Shown here: piece after piece, positions 54,101-63,100 of the stretch
How the letters are laid out: every line of letters starts with the position of its first letter
How positions within the stretch are numbered: position 1 is the first letter of the stretch
Assembly: GCA_017617315.1 (NCBI GenBank)
Contig: JAFZWM010000055.1
Coordinates: 28,136 to 92,135, forward strand
Direction of reading: 5' to 3'
Origin: Bacteroidaceae bacterium
Lineage (GTDB): Bacteria; Bacteroidota; Bacteroidia; Bacteroidales; Bacteroidaceae
Length of the DNA: 64,000 bases
Translations under genes and position numbers: made by a program
Notes under the pieces: model-generated
Seen by the model: only the letters and a program-made list of their open reading frames with translations
Told to the model about the DNA's origin: nothing
Database searches by the model: none

Positions 54101-54147
54101 TCCACAGCATCCGTCTGGTATTGTTGTATCTTAAACTTAAATTTCAT
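51106..54147 (-). CDS. res: Type III restriction enzyme, Res subunit
   Basis: 1013 aa. Superfamily 2 helicase with Walker A METGTGKTY (about 99-107), motif II DEPQ (231-234) instead of DEAD, as is usual for type III Res, and later motif VI around RQEVGRGLRICVDQQGNR. The C-terminus has the family's PD-(D/E)XK nuclease: PDW at 941-943 and ETK at 961-963. With Mod it translocates or diffuses on DNA and cuts near unmethylated sites. Its ATG overlaps the stop of the AlbA_2/HATPase gene by 4 nt. It is the last gene of the operon and separated from mod by three genes, which is unusual. Confidence 0.93.
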   Translation of the reverse strand: MKFKFKIQQYQTDAVEQTVSVFAGQPSKTNAQYRRDLGKTNGRIIYDEEYVGWRNNDVELNDRQLLENIKKMQVENNIPQSKLLSKPEGLGACSLDIEMETGTGKTYVYIKTMFELNKRYGWSKFIVVVPSIAIREGVYKSFTMLEDHFMEQYGKKARFFIYSSGNLQQIDSFSSDASINVMIINTQAFARDFKEEAKNKVSLIMYTKRDDFQSRRPIDVIAANRPVIIMDEPQKMEGAATQRALKHFKPLFVLNYSATHKTSHNCIYALDAYDAYRQRLVKKIQVKGITLQNLLGTQAYIYFDNIILSKNHAPEVKLEIEVQGATAARRQICKFSQGDSLYDISKLPAYKEFVITEINAYTNTIYFRNGEKLRKGEVMGDVSEKAIQQIQIRETVASHFEKERELFRLGIKTLSLFFIDEVANYKSYDEQGEVVKGQLWQMFEEEYTRYLNENLSLFEDDYQKYLRKFSVEQVHNGYFSIDKKGHAVNSEIKRGESISSDISAYDLILKNKERLLSFDEPTRFIFSHSALREGWDNPNVFQICTLRHANSATAKRQEVGRGLRICVDQQGNRMDEERLGDSVHDINKLTVIANESYSSFVDDLQKETREALRERPTQATVAYFEGKTFKVGEELHTISAMEAASIVNYLFENDYTDEKGNILQSYHEDMQQETLAPLGKKLQPIAEQVHRLIQGIFDPAALDGMIEDANDKAEVVNDKLNDNAQKEEFKKLWAQINHRYVYTVHYDSEELIKKSIAAIDKDLTVTQLRYVVTTGEQGEGTDFDGDQHTRRQEMQEVSTSTVSYDLVGDIARGATLTRRTVVRILKGILPARLLLFKNNPEEFIRKVVKLIKEQKATMIVEHIAYNITADTYDTDIFTQEKNRQTVDKAYPAKKHILDYVFSDSKGERAFAEDLDKADEVCVYAKLPRTFQIPTPVGNYAPDWAIAFNDNMGIKHIFFIAETKGSMDSMQLKGVEKAKIDCAKKLFNELSTSNVRYHEVSSYDKLLEVMKSMP

Positions 54148-55982
54148 ACATCTGCCTCCTTTTGTTTGATTCTATACTTCTGGCGTGGATGATGAGGTGC
54201 ATCGTACATCTTTTCTATAACATCGGATAGTTCTGGGAGCACATGGTTTTTAACGTACTTTACATCTCTACCTATTTTTGTTGCTATCACTTCTGCTGTG
54301 ACCCAATCCAAACAAACCTCCCTGATTTTTTCTTTAAGTTGTTCTTTCGTATAACGTTTTGGAAGAGCAACATTAGCTCCAGGAAGAGCAACATTAGTTC
54401 CAGGAAGAGCAACATTAGCCTCTGGAAGAGCAACATTAGCTCCATTAAGTGCCATATTAGCTTCTGAAGTATCCATATTAAGTCCATAAACATGATACTT
54501 AGTACCACGTCCATGGCCAGACGACTCCAACAAATTAGCAGCACACATATCTCCAAGCATCTTCGTAATATCGGCCTTATGCATATTTAGTACACCCTGG
54601 AGTCGCTCGTTAGTTATTTCTTCTTCCGAGTATGCTAATGCCAATGTAACCAATTGCTCTTGTGGAATATCAATTATCTTTTCTCCAAATTGCTTAGACA
54701 AACCATCTTTGACTGATTCGTCCAGCAATGATTCCATTGATAGCGTCAATACAACCTTATTGGGCCTCTTCTTTTCTTCCAGATAAGGTTTTTTCCAATT
54801 CAGTTCTTCCCAACCTCGTATAATCTTGTCAACGCCACTACCTGCTTTCTCTGCATATCCGAGAAATGTAAACATTGTCTGCAAATACTTGTTTCTACAG
54901 ATGCTTTCCCCTCCCTGATAATACTGTTTCATCGAAATCAGCATGATACCGGGATTAGAGAACACCATTTTGTTGGGGTATTTATATATGTTCAGCGAAG
55001 CATTCTCCGTATAGTCAGCATGCACGAGTGCATTGGCAAATGCCTCTCTGACTGCCACATGGGCAGGTGTTTCAGTACGTCTCTGATTGCCCTCCAACTG
55101 GAAAGGCTTAGGCAGGAAGTTCTGTAAAATGGGCAGCACCCTACTATAGAACTGAAACAGGTTCGACTCCCAATTGCCATCCGGACAAATACGGTTCACC
55201 CAACGGTCTTTCGGGTCTTGTATCTCCTGATAGTCCGGAAAGAAATTCGGGTTCTCGTCCATAATGGCACTATATGTTCCGAACATCAACAGTCCGGCAT
55301 AAGTCAGACCATATTCTCCCGTCTTCCGGTCCTTCCTGAATACATTCAGCTTTTCCAGAAACTTGTCTTCGGACAAGGTATTCCAAACATGGTCTGGATT
55401 CCATTGTTCAAACTTGCGACGATACTGTTTGATTGAGTCTGCATCCAAGTCATCTTTAGTGAAGTTCTTCAATATGCGTCCATCAACAGGACTTGCCAAA
55501 TTTGCATCGGCAAACATACTGTTCACTTCTTCACGCGAGCAATGATAGTCGCCGTCAATATCGCGACGATATGTTCCGGTATATGGGTCAAGACCGCAAT
55601 ATACAGGTCTGAAACTCCTGTCAACTCGTGGCACATAGAAGAACAGGCAATAACTGTCTTCCAGCTTAACAGCCTGCACGTCTTTTTCTTTCAGCAGAGC
55701 GATATTCACGTTCTGCTTACTGTGCATGCCGTTGAAGAAGTCCTTTTCGTACTTCTTCACCTGGTCTTCCGTCAAACCGTCGAGAAAGAACTGGTCGTCT
55801 CTTTCCTTGATGCCGAAGATGATAGTTCCACCGTCCGTATTGGCAAACGACGAATAGGTTTCCCAAAAGGATTTCGGGAAACCGCCAGCCGCAGACTTGA
55901 ACTCAATCTCGCCCGACTCTTTATCTTGCAGCAACTTGTCTATAACTGGTTGCAAGTCTTCGTATTCGTATATTCGTTTCAT
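54144..55982 (-). CDS. AlbA_2 (Schlafen-like) and HATPase_c_4 protein with heptapeptide repeats
   Basis: 612 aa. N-terminal AlbA_2/Schlafen-type domain: ESGEIEFKSA (22-31) and ANTDGGTIIFGI (47-58). A GHKL-type ATP-binding domain follows, with VREAFANALVHADY (about 320-335), VFSNPG and AEKAGSGVDKIIRG. Then winged-helix segments. Residues 509-541 are a perfect run of seven-residue units of the type GANVALP, encoded by a 21-bp DNA repeat. Such proteins are annotated as RecG-like regulators or helicases without good evidence. It lies between the TPR and Res genes with a 4-nt overlap to res. Confidence 0.9.
   Translation of the reverse strand: MKRIYEYEDLQPVIDKLLQDKESGEIEFKSAAGGFPKSFWETYSSFANTDGGTIIFGIKERDDQFFLDGLTEDQVKKYEKDFFNGMHSKQNVNIALLKEKDVQAVKLEDSYCLFFYVPRVDRSFRPVYCGLDPYTGTYRRDIDGDYHCSREEVNSMFADANLASPVDGRILKNFTKDDLDADSIKQYRRKFEQWNPDHVWNTLSEDKFLEKLNVFRKDRKTGEYGLTYAGLLMFGTYSAIMDENPNFFPDYQEIQDPKDRWVNRICPDGNWESNLFQFYSRVLPILQNFLPKPFQLEGNQRRTETPAHVAVREAFANALVHADYTENASLNIYKYPNKMVFSNPGIMLISMKQYYQGGESICRNKYLQTMFTFLGYAEKAGSGVDKIIRGWEELNWKKPYLEEKKRPNKVVLTLSMESLLDESVKDGLSKQFGEKIIDIPQEQLVTLALAYSEEEITNERLQGVLNMHKADITKMLGDMCAANLLESSGHGRGTKYHVYGLNMDTSEANMALNGANVALPEANVALPGTNVALPGANVALPKRYTKEQLKEKIREVCLDWVTAEVIATKIGRDVKYVKNHVLPELSDVIEKMYDAPHHPRQKYRIKQKEADV
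54361..54465 (-). repeat. 21-bp in-frame tandem repeat (minisatellite) inside the AlbA_2/HATPase gene
   Basis: Four near-identical 21-bp units start at 54361, 54382, 54403 and 54424 (shared core GGAAGAGCAACATTAG on the plus strand), followed by a decayed fifth unit at 54445-54465. Each encodes one NVALPxA heptad, so gain or loss of units keeps the frame. Confidence 0.92.
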
Positions 55983-55985
55983 TCT

Positions 55986-56788
55986 TTATTTCTTTGCTTT
56001 CTTCAATGATTCGGCTTTTTGTTCGTCTGCTACAGCCTTAGAAATGTAGTCAGCTTTCTTTGCTTCATCTTGCTCTGCTTCAGCTAATTTTCTATAGCAT
56101 TTTGCAAGATTATCGTATGCTCCTTGTATCTCTTTTTTTATGGATAGGGCATAATTAAAATCAATGATGGCTTCACGAGTTTTTCCCATTGCCACATAAA
56201 TCTCTCCTCTTGTCACATAGTACATGAAATTTCCTGAGTCTTTTTCAATTGCGGAATTTGAATCCTTTTGTGCTTTTTCAAGCTCTCCCATAGCTAATAA
56301 CAAATCAGCACGACTATTTAACGGTGATGCATTATTAGGTTCTAGTCCTATTGCTTTGTTAAGATCTTTCCGCGCATTTCCCATTTTACCTATATCTTGA
56401 TATAGAAGGGCCCTGACATGATATAAAAAAACATTTTTATTATCTAGTTCTATTGCCATATTATAATCCATTTCTGCACCATCGTAATCATTAAGCCTTT
56501 TTTTAAGTGTACCCCTATTACAATATGCATCAACAAAATTTGAATTAATTGCTATTGCAGCACTGTAATCCGCAATAGCTCCTTCAACATCATAGGCTTC
56601 TTTAAGATTTCCTCTATTAAAATAAGCCACATAGTATTTCGGATTTAATTCGATAGCTTTATTATAGTCAAATAAAGCCCCATTAATGTCTCCTATTTCC
56701 CTTTTTAAGACACCTCTATTACAGTCAGTCCGAAAATGCTCAGACAGAACAATGATATCAAAATGACTAATGTATATTTTAACTTCAT
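55986..56788 (-). pseudogene. Secreted TPR protein gene with an apparent frameshift
   Basis: From the ATG at 56788 the frame encodes a good signal peptide (LKYTLVILISLFCLSIFG) but stops at 56705-56707. The -1 frame, open across the same stretch, encodes the TPR array: CNRGVLKREIGDINGALFDY, then AIELNPKYYVAYFNRG, then at least four more units to a lysine-rich end. The two halves join if one base is lost or gained near 56725-56735. The downstream frame alone has only a GTG at 56630 as a start, which would lack both the signal peptide and the first repeat. Either a recent inactivation, programmed frameshifting or a sequencing error. AT-rich. Between the HEPN gene and the AlbA_2 gene. Confidence 0.7.
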
Positions 56789-56798
56789 ATTATAAATA

Positions 56799-57632
56799 TT
56801 ACTCGTTAGTTTTATTATTTCTTTCAAATGAATCCCACAAGAAATTCACCAAAGTTACACTACTACCTATTGCAAGTTTTGCATGTCGTTCTTCCAACCC
56901 TTTATAGGAGGCACTTTTCCCATGTCCGCTTCCATACGCATTTCGTATAACACCCATCTGTGAGGCAATACCTCTTAAACTACCAAGTATTGCTTTTATT
57001 GCCTTTGCTTCTTTTGCCGTATCAGGAACATGCTCGGGAGTTATCTCCAATAACTTCATTGTTTCATCGACTAAGTTATTCAATTTCCAATCCTTATCAG
57101 GAATCATGCCCTTTTTCTCAAAGATTGTTTTGCAACAACTCTCAATTAGTTCCTTTGCCTTTCCGATTGCTTCTGTTGGGTTGGTAGATTGATTCTCAAG
57201 CATAATGCTCATTTGTTTATTGATATATTCACTTGAAAAGGCTTCCTTAACAGATTTTGCTGCAAACGCAGAAAACTGATTAGAGTTTATTCTTTGTGCA
57301 ATTTCCTTACATTTAGCATAATACTTACCATAAACATCATTGGGAGTGCCATAAGAATACGGATCATTAATTCCATCACGCTCTTTTTCAAAATGAGGAT
57401 ATTGTAACTCATAATAATTCAGCAAATCAAGCAATAGTTTATTAGATTTGTCATCGGTGCTCTCTTTTATAAAGGCATTTAAAGACTTTCCTTTCGACAG
57501 CCCATAATGAGAACACAAAGCAACCCCAACACTTTCCATTGTGAAAGTGTCAAAATCTGCAGTAGAAAAATCTAACACATACCCACCGCGATTGAATAAT
57601 TTTAAGAACACCCCCTTTTCGGTATTATTCAT
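56799..57632 (-). CDS. AbiJ/Abi_C-like abortive-infection protein with HEPN-type motif
   Basis: 277 aa. The N-terminal half (LFNRGGYVLDFSTADFDTFT; GLSKGKSLNAFIKES) resembles an AbiJ N-terminal domain. The C-terminal half (from about 150, NPTEAIGKAKELIESCCKTI) is the Abi_C region, ending GVIRNAYGSGHGKS with R230 and H237 spaced R-x6-H as in HEPN ribonucleases, then RHAKLAIGSSVTLVNFLWDS. It likely acts as an RNase toxin in abortive infection. Lies 12 nt after mod in the restriction operon and is clearly more AT-rich than mod, so it appears to be inserted cargo. Confidence 0.85.
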   Translation of the reverse strand: MNNTEKGVFLKLFNRGGYVLDFSTADFDTFTMESVGVALCSHYGLSKGKSLNAFIKESTDDKSNKLLLDLLNYYELQYPHFEKERDGINDPYSYGTPNDVYGKYYAKCKEIAQRINSNQFSAFAAKSVKEAFSSEYINKQMSIMLENQSTNPTEAIGKAKELIESCCKTIFEKKGMIPDKDWKLNNLVDETMKLLEITPEHVPDTAKEAKAIKAILGSLRGIASQMGVIRNAYGSGHGKSASYKGLEERHAKLAIGSSVTLVNFLWDSFERNNKTNE

Positions 57633-57644
57633 ATATGGAACAAA

Positions 57645-59501
57645 TTAAATGATTCTTCTAAATGTATCTTTACTATAATAGTCGAAGATTTGCTCGAAGT
57701 TGTCGGCTACGTTATCATTGGCGAGACTGCTGTCACGCATAATGAAATAAGAAGGCTTTAGCTTGGCTACTTCCGTTATAGTTGTCTCGTTCACTTCTTC
57801 GTCGAAGCAAGCCAAGAGATAACCGTCAGACACGTTCCAGACGGTCTTGCCTGCAATCTCTGTCTTCACAATCTTGGCTGACAGTTCAATACCAAGTTCT
57901 ATCATTGACTGGAAGAGCAAGTCTTCATCAGTGCGGTCAGACTTAATGTTCTCTTCAAACAAATCCCTGTCGTTAAACTCTGCTGGAGTATAATAGACAT
58001 CCTGCATATTTGACGAGTCAAGTTTCAATACACGGAAGCCTGTATCAAGGTCTTGTGTGGTCAAAGGACTTTCCTCCTTGATTTTCTTACCTGCACGACG
58101 GATGCGTTCTTTTCCTATTTCGCAGATATTCTTATAGCCTGCTTTGTATGCCTCACTCTTCTCATCTGTTGCTTCAGGTAATTGAACCATAATGAACTTT
58201 CGCTTACCGCCATCCTCTGCATTGAGTTGCATGACTGCATGGGCGGTTGTTGCAGAACCTGAGAAGAAGTCGAGGATGATGGAATCTTCAATTGTTGCAA
58301 TTTCCATCATTCTCATAACCAGTTCATGGGGTTTGGGAGTATCAAAAACTTGCTTGTTGTCAAATAGGGATTTAATGACCGCTGCAGCAGTTCTCGTAGT
58401 TCCAAATCGAACTCCTTCCCACAAATTTTCAGGAGTTCGACCTTCTTGATCACACAGATAGATTTTACGAATGATTCCTGAATAATCTTTTTTGAATACT
58501 ATTTCACCAGAACTAATTTTCTCTTTTATACTGTCTTCTGACCATCGCCATCCATTGTCAGGAGCCTTAATTATGTTGCCATTGGGAGCAATGATGTCAA
58601 AACAAAGAGTCTTCCTGAAATTTGGACTTCTTACATCACCGCTTCTCCACAAGCCTTTGGGATCATTATCTGGATTTGAATAATTCTTATTATCTTCTTC
58701 TGTCCTTGAAAAATAGAATCTATGAAGTTTTTCTATTCTTTTACAAAAGCATAGTGTATGGTTATATTGTCTTGAAAAATGCAGTTCATCATTTTTGCTT
58801 TGTTGAGTATGTTTCCAAATTATATCGGCAAGGAAATTATGTTCACCATAGATTTCATTACATATCTTTCGAAGATTTTCTTCTTCATTATCATCAATCG
58901 AAATAAATATCACCCCATCCTCACTCAACAAATCCTTAGCCACTTTCAAACGTGGATAAATCATGTTGAGCCAATCGGTATGGAAGCGGCCATTACTTTC
59001 TGTATTGGCTACAAGGCGGTTGCCCTCTTCATCCTCCTGTCCGCTATTATGCATATATTCACCAGCAGACTGTGAGAAGTCATCATTATACACGAAATCA
59101 TTACCTGTGTTGTAAGGTGGGTCAATGTAAATCATTTTTACCTTGCCGAGATAGTTCTCGCGAAGCAACTTCAGCACTTGCAGATTGTCACCCTCAATAT
59201 AGAGGTTCTGCGTTGTATCAAAGTTCACACTCTCCTCACGACATGGGCGTAAAGTATCGGTAGTGGGAGCGTTGGCCAAACGAATTGCATTACGCTTGTC
59301 TGGCCAAGTAAACATATAGCGTTCCTCTTGTCCCTCTACAATATCCTTTGAGAGTTCCTGACGGAGTTGGTCAAAGTCAATAGCTATTTCAGGCCTACCT
59401 TCAGCATTGAGTCTTTCCGTCAAGCAATTAGGGAACATTTCCCCTATACGCTTTATATTTTCATCCACCACGTTAGTGGTCTGCATTTTCAGCTTATCCA
59501 T
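57645..59501 (-). CDS. mod: Type III restriction-modification methyltransferase, Mod subunit
   Basis: 618 aa. Beta-class adenine N6-methyltransferase: catalytic DPPY at 127-130 (YIDPPYNTGNDF) precedes the AdoMet motif FSGSA at 413-417 (ILDFFSGSATTAHAV). The region between them is the target-recognition domain (about 225-400). It methylates one strand of an asymmetric site and guides Res. No simple-sequence repeat in the gene suggests phase variation. One base after the DUF4391 stop; the next gene is the HEPN protein rather than res. Confidence 0.95.
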   Translation of the reverse strand: MDKLKMQTTNVVDENIKRIGEMFPNCLTERLNAEGRPEIAIDFDQLRQELSKDIVEGQEERYMFTWPDKRNAIRLANAPTTDTLRPCREESVNFDTTQNLYIEGDNLQVLKLLRENYLGKVKMIYIDPPYNTGNDFVYNDDFSQSAGEYMHNSGQEDEEGNRLVANTESNGRFHTDWLNMIYPRLKVAKDLLSEDGVIFISIDDNEEENLRKICNEIYGEHNFLADIIWKHTQQSKNDELHFSRQYNHTLCFCKRIEKLHRFYFSRTEEDNKNYSNPDNDPKGLWRSGDVRSPNFRKTLCFDIIAPNGNIIKAPDNGWRWSEDSIKEKISSGEIVFKKDYSGIIRKIYLCDQEGRTPENLWEGVRFGTTRTAAAVIKSLFDNKQVFDTPKPHELVMRMMEIATIEDSIILDFFSGSATTAHAVMQLNAEDGGKRKFIMVQLPEATDEKSEAYKAGYKNICEIGKERIRRAGKKIKEESPLTTQDLDTGFRVLKLDSSNMQDVYYTPAEFNDRDLFEENIKSDRTDEDLLFQSMIELGIELSAKIVKTEIAGKTVWNVSDGYLLACFDEEVNETTITEVAKLKPSYFIMRDSSLANDNVADNFEQIFDYYSKDTFRRII

Positions 59502-59502
59502 A

Positions 59503-60108
59503 TTATAGTTGTTCTTTTAATTTCACTATTTTTTGATGCAATTCGTATTTCTTTCGTGTCTGCTTTTCAGTGCGGCATTGTCGTTCCAATGATTCAATTT
59601 GGCGAAGCAACTTTTCTCGTTGTTCACGATTGAAGATTTGCTCCTCGATGCTCTCTTCTGATGTGGCATCAAGATTACCAATGGAGGTAACAATGTTATT
59701 CCAAACCTCGTCAAGTGACAAACCTTTCAGAGGAATGATTGATTCTTCTGTCTGCATCCATGCCGATTGCTGCAAACTGGTATGATAGATGCACAGCTGC
59801 ATCTCATCCTCATATTGAAGAGCAAACACAATGCTTTGAGGAATCAACTTTTGAAGAAGAAGGATGTTCTTGACATCATATTCTTTCTGTTTCAGTACCA
59901 CTTGGAGTACATAGAAACCTTTCACGTTTTGACCTTCAGCCAAAGCAGGAACTGTTGCTGGGGAAATGCGAGCCACAAGTGACATTCTACTGATGTCCGC
60001 ATCGAAACGCTCGCGCTCAGCCGCTTTGAGATTGAACTTCTCAAATATTGCCTTTTTATAGAGTGGCTTATTGATGGCGGTGGCAGGAGGTAACTGGAAC
60101 ATAGGCAT
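59503..60108 (-). CDS. DUF4391 protein
   Basis: About 201 aa. Matches the DUF4391 family that accompanies helicase and methyltransferase genes in defence clusters: early YKKAIFEKFNLKAAERERFD, central LLQKLIPQSIVFALQYEDEM and a C-terminal coiled coil (REKLLRQIESLERQCRTEKQ). The ATG at 60108 forms a TGATG junction with the helicase stop, strong translational coupling; an ATG at 60102 is also possible. The fold resembles a restriction-endonuclease-like or sensor module, but nothing catalytic is evident. Confidence 0.88.
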   Translation of the reverse strand: MPMFQLPPATAINKPLYKKAIFEKFNLKAAERERFDADISRMSLVARISPATVPALAEGQNVKGFYVLQVVLKQKEYDVKNILLLQKLIPQSIVFALQYEDEMQLCIYHTSLQQSAWMQTEESIIPLKGLSLDEVWNNIVTSIGNLDATSEESIEEQIFNREQREKLLRQIESLERQCRTEKQTRKKYELHQKIVKLKEQL

Positions 60109-63100
60109 CACTTGATTACGAGGAAACAAATCAATTCAAAGTCGTCAAGCCCAGTGATACGTTCCTCAAAGAGTTCACCCACGAAGCCATCAAGGAAACT
60201 GTCCATATCCGACTCTTCTTTCTTGGCGACTATCGATTCTATAGCCTTTCCAAGCAGTTCTGAATATTTACCCATGCGCAAACCGTCACGTGTCTCACGG
60301 TTGAAATCACGGCATAGAGTTATGTCAGGCTTTGCCATAGGCTTGCAGAGCAAACGCATCTTGTCAAGGAGGTCTTTCGGATGCAGATGGTCAACTACCA
60401 CTTCGCCATCGTCACTGATATAGACCATGTAGAATGGATGCAGCTGGTTCTTGTGGTCAATGTTTACGCCAGCAGTGCGGTTCTTCAGTACGAAGACAGT
60501 GCCTGAAGGGGCTTGTTCGCTTCCCTTTACAACAGCATGAAGTCCGAAAGGAGTATGCTCCACATCATGATTGCCGTTCATATACTCCAGCAAATCCAAA
60601 CGGAACTCATTAAGCCCCAAGTCCATGATGCTGACACCCGTATTCATTTCCTCCAAATCAACGACATCCTCTTTCAGACGCTCCAATTGCTGCTTGCGAT
60701 ATTCCAAGTCGTCCTTTTCTTCAGGAGAGAGAATATTGTCGTCGCCTGTGGCAGTCATAACCGTCACCTTCATGCGGCTTTCAACACGTCCTTTCAGGTT
60801 GATGTACTCATCGAGAGTCATGTCAGGCCAGTAGTTGACCAGTTGAATCTGTGCATTCTTCGACCCTATACGGTCTATACGTCCGAAACGCTGAATGATG
60901 CGCACAGGATTCCAGTGAATGTCGTAGTTCAGCAAATAGTCACAGTCCTGAAGGTTCTGTCCCTCGCTGATACAGTCGGTTGCAATAAGCACATCTATTT
61001 CTTCCATCAAATGCGGATAGACGGCTTCACGCTCCTTTGATATTGGCGAGAAAAGCGTCAGGACTTTATTGAAATCCAGCTTTTCTTTGAGTTTGAGGGT
61101 GCTGCGAGCTTCAACATCTCCTGTTACAAGAGCGACATTCAACCCGTATTGCGACTTTATTTTGTCGGCAAGACACTCATACAGATATAATGCTGTATCG
61201 GAGAATGCCGTGAATATCAGCACCTTCTTGTTGCTTGCGTTTATAGGATGTGCAAACTTATCCTTCAAGTCGCAGATAAGTTGCTGAAGCTTACTGTCAT
61301 GCTCAGGTGTAATGCTCTGAAGCATCAGCAATAGCAGACGGATGATTTCAAGGTCGCCCTTTATCTCCTCCTGCCATGATATATAGTCCATATCCTCAAG
61401 GAGAATACGGTTTTTCTTCTTTCCGATAGTGAAGTCCTGCTCGTCCTCATCGCCGTCAATGCTCTCATAGTCATCAACAGACATCTGCTTGTCGCCACGC
61501 TGGAACCTGGCAATAGCATCGAGCGTTTCCTGCATATAATCACGGATGCGTGTCAAGGTCAGGCGGAAAGAGTTGACAGACGACTCCAGACGTTTCAGCA
61601 ACTGCATGTTCATCAGTCGCTGGATGCCTTGCTCACGTTCCTCAATACTCAATCTGTGGCCTGTGGTACTTTCTTCTTCCTGATATTTCCATAATTTGCT
61701 CGGAAGGATAAAAGCCGACGGAGCATAGATGGCAAGATGCAATAACTGCAACTGCTCAAATATCTCGTTGTAGTTGATGGCTGTATCAAGATCTGTCAGA
61801 TGCGGCTGGCGTGAGATTGGCTTCAAACGCTCAGGGAACGTGCCTATGTCGCTTGTATCGTAATACTGCTGAATGTGCTTACGGCTACGGGCAATGGTAA
61901 CAGCATCGAGCAACCTGAAGAAATCGAAGTCGAGCATACGCAACAAGCGTTCGGTGGTTCGCTCTTGTGATGGAAGATTAGACCAGACATTGTATGAAGC
62001 CTGTGCCTGACGGAAGATGTCGTCAATACCTTTATTGGTTGGCAACAGTTTGTCAAAAGCCTCTGATTTTCCTTCGTATGCAAGTTGAAGCTGATTCTTG
62101 AGGTCGTTGAAACGGTTGTTGACAGGAGTTGCCGAAAGCATCAGGACTTTGGTCTTAACACCTGAACGGATGACCTTGTTCATCAGTCTGAGATAGCGGT
62201 TCTCACGTGGATTCTTGCCGTTCTCATCAGTAGAGGTCTTGCCTCCATTGCGGAAATTGTGGCTTTCATCAATCACCACCAAGTCATAGTTGCCCCAGTT
62301 TACACGCTCCAAATCGAGGTCGTTGCTTTTGCCATATTCACGGCTAAGGTCGGTATGGTAAAGCACGTCATAGTTCAGGCGGTCTTTTGCCAACGGATTA
62401 TTGACATAGTTCTGCCTGTATGTATTCCAGTTCTCGTAAAGTTTCTTTGGGCAGAGAACAAGCACTGTGCGGTTTCTGCTTTCAAAATACTTGATGACGC
62501 TCAGAGCAGTGAAAGTCTTACCCAAGCCGACACTGTCGGCAAGGATGCAGCCATTAAACTTCTCCAGTTTATTGATGATGGCAAGAGAAGCGTCACGCTG
62601 GAAGTTATAGAGTTTGTTCCAGATGGCAGAGTTCTTGAAGCCAGTTGCCTCCTTTGGCAGTTCATCTTCGCTGATATCCTCCAAGAACTCGTTGAATATG
62701 TTGTAGAGAGCAACGAAATACAGAAACTCTGGGGAATTCTCCTTATACGCATTACTGATGTTGTCAATCACCTCCTCCGTTACGACTTGCAAACGGTTTG
62801 TGTCATTCCAGATTTGGTTGAACAAGTCGATATATGCCTTTGAAAATGGAGCTTCTGCCTTTTGAATCATAGTATAGGCATTGTTGCCTTTTTCGCAACC
62901 AAGGTCAACGGTGGTAAATCCGTTGATAGGCGAATAACTGATTTCATCCAGATTGATGAAACCCATCATTTGCTCGTTGGTTTTGTTTGACTTGAAACAA
63001 ACCTTTTCCCTTATCCAGTCAGCACATTCGCGGGCGATAGCCTTCTGAGTAAGTTCGTTGCGGAGTTTTACCTCAAACTCCGAGCCATAGATGGTGCGTT

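Noticed and set aside
54361..54465. Tandem repeats considered as a CRISPR array
   Set aside because: There are no spacers between units, the unit is 21 bp, and it is translated in frame within a long gene; no cas genes are present.
57645..59501. Phase-variable mod gene (phasevarion)
   Set aside because: I saw no homopolymer or short tandem repeat in or just before mod that could switch its frame.
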